Below are positions 58,163 through 64,000 of a DNA stretch of 64,000 nucleotides, one piece after another; position 1 is the stretch's first letter; each line of letters starts with the position of its first letter. Made by a program: the position numbers and the translations under genes. A model generated the notes under the pieces. The model saw nothing but the letters and a program-made list of their open reading frames with translations. It ran no database searches and was not told where the DNA came from. Origin of the DNA: PALSA-612 sp035652235 (GTDB taxonomy: Bacteria; Actinomycetota; Thermoleophilia; Gaiellales; Gaiellaceae). Location: positions 1-64,000 of the forward strand of contig DASREE010000008.1 of assembly GCA_035652235.1 (NCBI GenBank), written 5' to 3'.

Positions 58163-58204
58163 GGACGTTCAGGAGCCGGGCGGGGACGTTCAGGAGCCGG
58201 GCGG
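58163..58204. repeat. Perfect 21-bp tandem duplication over a gene end
   Basis: GGACGTTCAGGAGCCGGGCGG occurs twice head to tail, 58163-58183 and 58184-58204. The second copy contains the stop codon of the SAM hydroxide adenosyltransferase gene. Reading past that stop leads to an equal stop in the first copy. Confidence 0.9.
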
Positions 58205-59002
58205 GCGGGCGCTGATCCCGACCTGGTCGCCTGCGCTCGCCCCGAGCATCTCGGCAGCGTTGCCGGCGTTCAGCGCGACGGCGATGTTCCCGTAGGCGTC
58301 CTCGTAGAGGACGATGTCCCCCGGCCGCACGTCGGCGAACGTCCGGGCGGCGACGGCGTAGAACCGCTGCAACCCGATCTCGATCTCGACACCGGCTCCC
58401 GCCTCGATGCCCACCTGGGCCAGGTGCTCCGCCGTCAGGTTCAGCTGGACGTTGCCGAAGCGGTCGCAGAGGAGCACGTGCGCGCGGATGACCCCCGCGC
58501 CCACCTCGGGCGTCGGCAGGTTCGGCCGCACGAGCACGGCCGGATCGACACGCGGCCCGAGCTCGGCGGGATCGACGCCGGCGGCCAGGTGGGCGGCGGC
58601 AGGGGCGAAGATGTCGCGGCCGTGGAAGGTGTGCGAGACGGGGTGGAGGCGGTAAGCCGGCTCCGCGAGCTCCCAGGCTCCGACCACGCCGCCGAGCCGC
58701 TCCGCAGCCGGCACGAGCAGCCCGTTGTCGGGCCCGACGTAGAGACGGCCGTCGCCGCCGCGCAACGCGAGCGCCTTGCGATCCGTCCCCACCCCGGGAT
58801 CGACGACCGCCAGGTGGACGCCCTCGGGCATGTACGGGAGCGTGTTCGCGAGCACGAGCGCTCCCTGCAGCACGTGCTGCGGGGCAACCCCGTGCGTGAT
58901 GTCGATGATGTGCGCGTCCGGGGCGATGCGCTTGATCACCCCATGGCACGTCCCCACGAAGTCGTCCTGGAGACCGAAGTCCGTGAGGAACGTGATGATC
59001 AC
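58190..59002 (-). CDS. SAM hydroxide adenosyltransferase (DUF62 family)
   Basis: A 270-residue DUF62 protein, the family that cleaves S-adenosylmethionine with hydroxide to adenosine and methionine and is related to fluorinases and chlorinases. FLTDFGLQDDFVGTCHGVIKRIAP, IIDITHGV, VVDPGVG and VGPDNGLL are the conserved points, with RFGNVQLN in the second domain. GTG 59002 overlaps the hemD stop, and TAGGCT lies 6 nt before it, so it could also be transcribed on its own. The link to heme synthesis may be removal or recycling of SAM (inference). Confidence 0.9.
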   Translation of the reverse strand: MIITFLTDFGLQDDFVGTCHGVIKRIAPDAHIIDITHGVAPQHVLQGALVLANTLPYMPEGVHLAVVDPGVGTDRKALALRGGDGRLYVGPDNGLLVPAAERLGGVVGAWELAEPAYRLHPVSHTFHGRDIFAPAAAHLAAGVDPAELGPRVDPAVLVRPNLPTPEVGAGVIRAHVLLCDRFGNVQLNLTAEHLAQVGIEAGAGVEIEIGLQRFYAVAARTFADVRPGDIVLYEDAYGNIAVALNAGNAAEMLGASAGDQVGISARPPGS

Positions 59003-59637
59003 CGTGCGAGCCTAGCGACGGCGTCGACGAGGCCGTCGAGGTCGCTCCGCCTCGCCTCGGCCGCGATCTCCAACCCAGCCGCCCGTGCCGCCGCCGTCGT
59101 CTGCGGGCCGATGGTCACGGCAGGGACGGCCAGGCCCAGACGGCCGAACGCGCGCGCCGCCGACGGCGAGGCAAGGAGGACGAGGTCGCCGGACGGCGGC
59201 GTCCGCGGTCGCAGCTCGACCGTCCGGTAGAGCGGCAGGAAGTCCGCGCCGAGCTCGTCGGCGAGCAGGCTGCGGGCGCCCTCGGCGGCCGCGAGCAGGA
59301 CGCGGCCGGCCGGACGGGGAAGCTCGGCCAGCAGCCCCTCCTGCGTCGACAGCTGCGGGACGAGCGTCGCCCGCAGCCCGTGCTCGGCGAGCGCGGCAGC
59401 GGTTCCCGGTCCGATCGCAGCCAGCCGCCGGGGCGGCCCGGCCAGCCGGCGAGCGAGCTCGTGTGCCCCGTTCGGGCTCGTGACGACCACCCAGTCGTAG
59501 GCGGAGACGTCGACGGGGCCGTCCCCGAGCGGCTCGATCCGGACGAGCGGGCAGAGGACGACCGCGTGGCCGAGCCGGCGCAGGCGCTCGGCGAGCTCGC
59601 CCGCCTGGCCCTCGGCGCGGGTGACGATCACGCGCAC
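58999..59637 (-). CDS. hemD: Uroporphyrinogen-III synthase (HemD)
   Basis: A 212-residue HemD, which closes hydroxymethylbilane into uroporphyrinogen III. The family is poorly conserved, but RVIVTRAEGQAGELAERLRRLGHAVVLCPLVRIEPL at the start, YDWVVVTSPNGA near 49-60 and PAVTIGPQTTAAARAAGLEIA near the end are typical. GTG 59637. It is 94 nt after hemC in the same operon and overlaps the next gene. Confidence 0.88.
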   Translation of the reverse strand: MRVIVTRAEGQAGELAERLRRLGHAVVLCPLVRIEPLGDGPVDVSAYDWVVVTSPNGAHELARRLAGPPRRLAAIGPGTAAALAEHGLRATLVPQLSTQEGLLAELPRPAGRVLLAAAEGARSLLADELGADFLPLYRTVELRPRTPPSGDLVLLASPSAARAFGRLGLAVPAVTIGPQTTAAARAAGLEIAAEARRSDLDGLVDAVARLAR

Positions 59638-59731
59638 GCTGCCGCCGACGACCTCCGGCGGGAGGGGGGCCGGCTTGCCCCGGCCGAACCTCCGCCGCGG
59701 CGCGTGCCCGTAGCTGCGAGGCGCCTCCTCC

Positions 59732-60577
59732 TCATGCCTCTGCCACCGACCGCGACGCCGCGCGCGCGGCGAGCTCGCGGCCGAGCGCCTCTGGATCGTC
59801 GCCCTGCACGCGCTCGACCCACCGCCCGTCCTCGTCGGCGACGAGCGCCTCGAGCCGCCGGCCGTCGTGGTACGCCGCCACCGGCGCGAGACAGCCTGCG
59901 CCGACGACGGCGACGCAGCGCCGCTCTGCCTCCACGCGCCGTCGCGTCTCCGTGTCGTCCGCCGCCGCCACCAGCTCCTCCTCGCCCGAGCGCACCTGCA
60001 GCGCCAGCGCTCCCTGCCCCGCCTCCGGCAGGAGCTCGTCGGGGTCGAAGCGGTAGCCGATCTCGCCGGCGAGCCCGAGACGGTCGAGGCCGCACGCCGC
60101 GAGCACGACCCCGTCCAGCCCCCGCTCGCGCCGCTTGCGCAGGCGCGTGTCCACGTTGCCGCGCAGCGGCTCGACGCGGAGCGTCGGCTCGAGCGCGAGA
60201 AGCTGCGAGCGGCGGCGGACGGAGGCGGTTCCGATCCGCATGCCGGGCGCGAGCGCGCACGCCCCGCACAGGGCGTCGCGCGCGTCCTCTCTCGGCGTGT
60301 ACGCGCCGACCGCCAGCCCCTCGGACGCCCCCGAGGTCATGTCCTTGGCCGAGTGCACGGCGACGTCGATCCGGCCTGCGAGCAGCGCCTCCTCCAGCTC
60401 CTTGACGAACACCCCGCGCGACCCGATCTCCCCGAACGGCCGCGTCCGGTCGCGATCGCCGGTCGTCGTGATCGGCACGAGCGCGATCTCGACGCCGGGG
60501 CGGCGAAGAAGCTCGGCCGCCTGTCCGGCCTGCGTCAGCGCGAGCCTACTGCCGCGGGTGCCGACGCGGACCAGCAT
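59732..60577 (-). CDS. hemC: Hydroxymethylbilane synthase (HemC)
   Basis: A 281-residue porphobilinogen deaminase. RVGTRGSRLALTQAGQAAELL at the start, DVAVHSAKDM near 71-80 with the catalytic aspartate region, GTASVRRRSQLL and the dipyrromethane-cofactor cysteine at about 229 (GAGCLAP) are all present. It joins four porphobilinogens into hydroxymethylbilane. ATG 60577 overlaps hemA by 32 nt. hemB is not next to it. Confidence 0.95.
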   Translation of the reverse strand: MLVRVGTRGSRLALTQAGQAAELLRRPGVEIALVPITTTGDRDRTRPFGEIGSRGVFVKELEEALLAGRIDVAVHSAKDMTSGASEGLAVGAYTPREDARDALCGACALAPGMRIGTASVRRRSQLLALEPTLRVEPLRGNVDTRLRKRRERGLDGVVLAACGLDRLGLAGEIGYRFDPDELLPEAGQGALALQVRSGEEELVAAADDTETRRRVEAERRCVAVVGAGCLAPVAAYHDGRRLEALVADEDGRWVERVQGDDPEALGRELAARAASRSVAEA

Positions 60578-61823
60578 CGTCCCCGAGCCCGAAGAGATGG
60601 CACAGAGCGTCCGCGTACACGGCCCCGTCCGCGCCCGCGGCCGCCTCCTTCATCCGCACCGTCGGCACGTGCAGGAGCTTGTCGACGATCCTCGCCGTCA
60701 CCGCCTCCACCGCCCGCCGCTCGGCTTCCGTCAGCCTGGCGAGCCGCGACCGCGCGCGCTCCAGCTCGTGCTCCCGGATCTCCTCGGCCAGCGCGCGCAG
60801 CGAGGCGATCGCGGGCACGACGTCGCGGGAGGCCTGCCAGGCCTGGAAGCGCCCCGCCTCCTCGAGGACGATCGCCTCGGCACGTCCGGCCTCGCGGCGG
60901 CGGCCGGCGAGGCTGTCCGCGACGACGCTCTCGAGGTCGTCGATGTCGTACAGGAAGCAGCCGTCGAGCTGGTGGATGGCAGGGTCGAGGTCGCGCGGCA
61001 CGGCGATGTCGATGAGGAAGAGCGGCCGGCTCCTGCGGCGGCCGAGCGTGGGCTCGACGTCGGCCCGCGTCAGCACGGGCCGCGACGCGCCGGTCGAGGA
61101 CAGGACGACGTCGACCCCGGGCAGCTCGGCGGCGATCGCCGCCAGCGGCACCGGCCGCGCGCCGAAACGCTCGGCGAGCTCCGCCGCCGCCGCCGGCGAG
61201 CGGTTCGCCACGGCCGCGATCGAGGCGCCGCGCGAGACGAGGTTGCGCGCCGCCAGCTCCGCCGCCTTGCCGGCGCCCACGAGCAGCACCCGGCAGGAGG
61301 CGAGGTCGCCGAACAGCTGCTCGGCGAGCGCGGCCGCTGCGGAGGAGACGGACGCCGGGTTCTCGGCGATGGCGGTCTCCGTCCGCACCTTCTTGCCGGC
61401 GTGGATCGCCTGCCGGAAGAGGCGGTCGACGAGCGGCCCCGGCCGGCCCCGCTCGTAGGCGGCGCGCACTTGGCCGAGGATCTCGCCTTCGCCGGGCACC
61501 ATCGAGTCGAGCCCGGCCGCGACCCGGAACAAATGGGTCGCCGCCGCCTCGTCCTCGAGCCGGTAGAGCGAGGGCCGAAGCTCGGACGCCGCCAACCCGG
61601 CCCGCTCGGCGAGCGCCGCCACGGCCAGCTCGCCCATCTCGGCTGCGCCCTCCCCGCCCAGGTACAGCTCGGTGCGGTTGCAGGTCGACAGGCACACCGC
61701 CTCCGCTCCCCGCCCGGCGAGCTCCGCCGCCAGCGACTCCGCCTCCTCCGGCGAGAGCGCCACCCGCTCGCGGAGCTCGACCGGAGCGACGCGGTGCGAG
61801 ATGCCGACGAGGACGACGCTCAT
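60546..61823 (-). CDS. hemA: Glutamyl-tRNA reductase (HemA)
   Basis: A 425-residue enzyme that reduces glutamyl-tRNA(Glu) to glutamate-1-semialdehyde, the first committed step of the C5 pathway to heme. The catalytic cysteine is Cys48 in LSTCNRTE. HLFRVAAGLDSMVPGEGEILGQVR, VLLVGAGKAAELAARNL (NADPH domain) and STGASRPVLT follow. The C-terminal helix dimerises. ATG 61823 overlaps the hemX stop by 4 nt. Glutamyl-tRNA reductase is the usual regulated step, so its place behind ccm genes ties heme supply to cytochrome c. Confidence 0.96.
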   Translation of the reverse strand: MSVVLVGISHRVAPVELRERVALSPEEAESLAAELAGRGAEAVCLSTCNRTELYLGGEGAAEMGELAVAALAERAGLAASELRPSLYRLEDEAAATHLFRVAAGLDSMVPGEGEILGQVRAAYERGRPGPLVDRLFRQAIHAGKKVRTETAIAENPASVSSAAAALAEQLFGDLASCRVLLVGAGKAAELAARNLVSRGASIAAVANRSPAAAAELAERFGARPVPLAAIAAELPGVDVVLSSTGASRPVLTRADVEPTLGRRRSRPLFLIDIAVPRDLDPAIHQLDGCFLYDIDDLESVVADSLAGRRREAGRAEAIVLEEAGRFQAWQASRDVVPAIASLRALAEEIREHELERARSRLARLTEAERRAVEAVTARIVDKLLHVPTVRMKEAAAGADGAVYADALCHLFGLGDDAGPRRHPRQ

Positions 61824-62608
61824 GCGAAGTGGGTGAGCGGCAGCCCCAGCCGGGCGACGGCGACGAGGACGAAGCCGGCGAGAACCAGGTAGGCGGCGCG
61901 CCGGCCGCGCCAGCCGAGCGCGTAGCGGAGCAGGACGGAGGCCGCGAACACGGCCCAGGCGAGGAGCGTGACGACCATGAGCGCGTCGATCGAGCCTCCC
62001 TCGCTGCCCAGCCGGACGAGCCCGGCGACGATGCCCACCGTGAGCGCCGGCAGTGACAGCACGACCACACGCGCCGACAGCGAGTCGAGCGCCGGAAGCG
62101 ACGGCGCCCGGCCGAGCACCCCGCCGACGCGATGCTCCTTCAGCCGCCGCTCCTGCCAGACGTACAGCGCCGACAGACCAGCAGACAGCGTGAAGCCGGC
62201 GAAGGCGGCGAGGACGAGGCCGACGTGCAGGACGAGGAACGCCGTCGGGTAGCCGCCGTGGCCGTGGGCGTCGGCGGCGCCGCCGAGCCAGGCGGCCACG
62301 AGCAGCCCGACGACAGGCGGCATGACGGCGAGGCCGAGCAGGCGGAAGCGCGTGCGGCAGCCCCAGAACAGGTAGGCCGTGACGACCAGCCAGGCGAAGA
62401 GGTCGAGCGAGCCCGCCCACGTGTCCCAGGGGAAGCCGTCGCTGCGCGCGGCCTGCACGGCGAGGAGCGCCGTCTGCGCGAGCCAGCCGACGCGCACGCC
62501 CCAGGTGGCGAGCAGGCCCGCGCGGCCCGGCGCCCTGGCGTTCCCAGCGTAGGCGACCGCCGCCTCGCCGTACGCGAGCAGGGTGGGCCAGAACAGGACC
62601 TCAGCCAA
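61820..62608 (-). CDS. hemX: HemX/CcsA-like heme-associated membrane protein
   Basis: A 262-residue membrane protein with about eight helices of the CcsA/HemX family. DTWAGSLDLFAWLVVTAYLFWG, FLVLHVGLVLAAFAGFTLSAGLSALYVWQERRLKEHR with a conserved His, and SLPALDSLSARVVVLSLPALTVGIVAGLV match HemX, which sits next to hemA in Bacillus. The tryptophan-rich WWD heme site of true CcsA is not complete. In B. subtilis HemX lowers HemA level. ATG 62608. It overlaps the small upstream frame and hemA. Confidence 0.83.
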   Translation of the reverse strand: MAEVLFWPTLLAYGEAAVAYAGNARAPGRAGLLATWGVRVGWLAQTALLAVQAARSDGFPWDTWAGSLDLFAWLVVTAYLFWGCRTRFRLLGLAVMPPVVGLLVAAWLGGAADAHGHGGYPTAFLVLHVGLVLAAFAGFTLSAGLSALYVWQERRLKEHRVGGVLGRAPSLPALDSLSARVVVLSLPALTVGIVAGLVRLGSEGGSIDALMVVTLLAWAVFAASVLLRYALGWRGRRAAYLVLAGFVLVAVARLGLPLTHFA

Positions 62609-62804
62609 CGCCGACCTCCCTGCGCTCGCGCTCCGGCCCTGCGTCCGGGTGCTCGTCCCGGCGACCGCCCCGCACGAGCTCCACGAGCTCGGCGACCTCG
62701 CGGCCGAGCCGGGAGAGCTTCGCCGCCATGATCACGACGTAGACGAGCACGAACAGGAAGACGACGAGGTATGCCGCCGCGACGTATTTCTCCTCGGCGG
62801 TCAT
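62601..62804 (-). CDS. CcmD-like small membrane protein
   Basis: A 67-residue protein with one N-terminal helix (YVAAAYLVVFLFVLVYVVIMAAKL) and a basic cytoplasmic tail. This is the size, topology and gene position of CcmD, which helps release heme-loaded CcmE from CcmABC. Sequence alone is too short to prove it. ATG 62804 overlaps the ccmC stop; its end overlaps hemX. Confidence 0.72.
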   Translation of the reverse strand: MTAEEKYVAAAYLVVFLFVLVYVVIMAAKLSRLGREVAELVELVRGGRRDEHPDAGPERERREVGVG

Positions 62805-63487
62805 GCGAGGTGTGTCCTCAGCTCCTTCACGTTCGCGTCCAGCCGCTTGCTCGCGAGTTCGAAGCGGTAGAGGAAGTAGCCGAGCCCGAGCATGGCGGCG
62901 AGGCAGACGCAGAAGGTGAGGAACTGCGACCCGGCCATCTGCGGGCCGGAGCTCGTGAACACGGTGGGGTGGATGTAGCTCTTTGCCAGCCGGATGGCCA
63001 TGAAGCTGATCGGGATGAGGACGACGCCGAAGAGCGCGTAGACGGCGCACACGTTCGCCCGCTGCAGCCCCGGCTCGACCGAGTAGCGGAGCATGAAGTA
63101 GGCGCAGTAGAAGAGAAAGAGGACGAGGAAGAGGACGAGCTGCTCGTCTCCCCACACCCACCAGTGGCCCCACCGCACCTTGGCCCAGATCGACCCGGTG
63201 ACGAGCGTCATGGCGCCGAACATCACGCCCTGGTGGACGGCGACGTAGCTCTCCAAGTCGGCACCCGGCGTGCGCTTCCACAGGTGCAGGAACGCCTTCA
63301 GCGCGCCGAAGCCGAAGCAGGCGTACGACGTGAGCGCGATCGGCACGTGGAAGTAGAAGATCTTCTGGTTGAGGCCGTCCTGGTCGACGGGCGCGTAGAA
63401 GAAGACGAGCGCCGTGGCGATCCCGAGCAGGGCCGTGGCGAGGACGGCGAAGGCCGTGAGCGGGCTATTCCGTGACCACGTACTCAA
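62801..63487 (-). CDS. ccmC: Heme exporter/lyase membrane protein CcmC
   Basis: A 228-residue membrane protein with six helices that presents heme to CcmE. FYFHVPIALTSYACFGFGALKAF has one conserved His, and the tryptophan-rich motif reads WGHWWVWGDEQL; the usual CcmC sequence is WGTWWVWDARLT, so the D of WWxWD is shifted. FTSSGPQMAGSQFLTF ends the domain. No ATG or GTG serves; TTG 63487 is the likely start, overlapping ccmB by 23 nt. Confidence 0.87.
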   Translation of the reverse strand: MSTWSRNSPLTAFAVLATALLGIATALVFFYAPVDQDGLNQKIFYFHVPIALTSYACFGFGALKAFLHLWKRTPGADLESYVAVHQGVMFGAMTLVTGSIWAKVRWGHWWVWGDEQLVLFLVLFLFYCAYFMLRYSVEPGLQRANVCAVYALFGVVLIPISFMAIRLAKSYIHPTVFTSSGPQMAGSQFLTFCVCLAAMLGLGYFLYRFELASKRLDANVKELRTHLA

Positions 63488-64000
63488 AGGAAGCCCAGCA
63501 GATGATCGCAAAGATGGCGTCGTAGAGGCCGAGGAAGCCGAGGTAGCGGCTCGAGTGCTCGACGACGCTCGCTCCCACGCCACCGACCACGACCGGGATC
63601 GCGAGCGGCAGGAAGAGGAGCGGCAGGATCAGCTCGCGCGTGCGGCTGACAGCCGCAATCGCCGCGAGCAGGGTGCCGACCGAGACGATGCCGAGGTCGG
63701 CGAGGCAGACGGCGGCGACCGTGCTCCAGCCGACGCCCGAGAAGAAGGCAGCGAATGCCGGCAGCGCCACGAGCTCGACGCCGGCCAGGAAGGCGAGCAC
63801 CGAGATCGCCTTGGCCAGCCAGATCGCGCTCCGGTCGCAGGGGGCGAGCAGGAGCCCGTCGATCAGCCGCTGCTCGCGCTCGGCGACGAACGCCCGCGTC
63901 AGCCCGACGAGCGCGGTGAACACGATCGCGACCCAGAGAAGGCCCTTGGCGGCGAGATCGGAGCTCCCTTCGGGCAGGGCGAAGTGGAAGACGACGAGCG
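63465..64000 (-). CDS. ccmB: Heme ABC exporter permease CcmB, partial
   Basis: The C-terminal 178 residues of a CcmB permease; the gene continues past the right edge, so the start is unseen. FTALVGLTRAFVAEREQRLIDGLLLAPCDRSAIWLAK and RTRELILPLLFLPLAIPVVVGG are diagnostic. With CcmA and CcmC it forms the ATP-driven release unit for holo-CcmE. It is first of the genes seen in this operon, and ccmA is probably upstream outside the window. Confidence 0.9.
   Translation of the reverse strand, partial: LVVFHFALPEGSSDLAAKGLLWVAIVFTALVGLTRAFVAEREQRLIDGLLLAPCDRSAIWLAKAISVLAFLAGVELVALPAFAAFFSGVGWSTVAAVCLADLGIVSVGTLLAAIAAVSRTRELILPLLFLPLAIPVVVGGVGASVVEHSSRYLGFLGLYDAIFAIICWASFEYVVTE

Overview
This window looks like chromosomal DNA of a GC-rich actinobacterium, probably from the deep-branching Thermoleophilia/Gaiellales side. 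That placement is inferred, not proven. The grounds are GC-rich third codon positions, many GTG starts, a futalosine-pathway menaquinone gene (mqnD), an FprA-type ferredoxin reductase, a full 14-gene complex I operon, and many genes whose -10 box (TANNNT, often TAGACT or TAGGCT) lies only 6-8 nt before the start codon, as in leaderless actinobacterial transcripts. No phage, insertion sequence, CRISPR array or integrase is visible. This is mostly housekeeping DNA, and the unusual signals are in spacers, small frames and divergent family members.

Layout. 1-4.3 kb: partial thiolase, mqnD, two small hypotheticals, an ornithine-cyclodeaminase-family gene, tRNA-Arg(GCG) and a YgfZ-type folate protein that shares a two-way promoter with a sulfite-oxidase-like gene. 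4.9-6 kb: a decayed secreted beta-propeller gene. 6-8.8 kb: groES-groEL with a CIRCE operator. 8.8-10.3 kb: NUDIX, ASCH-like and zinc-ribbon genes around a repeat-rich spacer. 10.4-15.7 kb: 2-oxoacid dehydrogenase E1alpha-E1beta-E2, then lipB and lipA, which make the lipoyl group that E2 carries. 15.7-19.05 kb: fumC, fprA and an A-type Fe-S carrier. 19.2-33.35 kb: nuoABCDEFGHIJKLMN, tightly coupled by GTGA-type overlaps, with one small extra frame between nuoF and nuoG.

33.4-49.7 kb is a mosaic of short operons: secreted DUF3761-HNH protein, UPF0173 hydrolase, DUF1028, a compact Ldh2-family dehydrogenase coupled to mrp, an ABC exporter, a DUF72/IMPase/DUF1015 operon, a YhaM-like HD nuclease with an EamA transporter, a degenerate YchF GTPase, a polar amino-acid ABC transporter and methylmalonyl-CoA epimerase. 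49.8-58 kb: minimal FtsH, a convergent nicotinamidase/nicotinate phosphoribosyltransferase pair (NAD salvage), DUF1385, M20 peptidase, tryptophan 2,3-dioxygenase, a rarA remnant, arginase and tRNA-Phe. 58-64 kb: a minus-strand operon ccmB-ccmC-ccmD-hemX-hemA-hemC-hemD-(SAM hydroxide adenosyltransferase) that joins cytochrome c maturation to tetrapyrrole synthesis.

The main things to follow up are the leaderless-start signature, which fixes about 20 start codons; a palindromic element (GTAACAG-N-CTGTTAC) set in short tandem repeats at three sites; exact tandem duplications across gene ends; the nuoF-nuoG spacer frame; tRNA-Arg with a GCG anticodon; and the divergent YchF, FtsH, CcmC and tryptophan-dioxygenase proteins.
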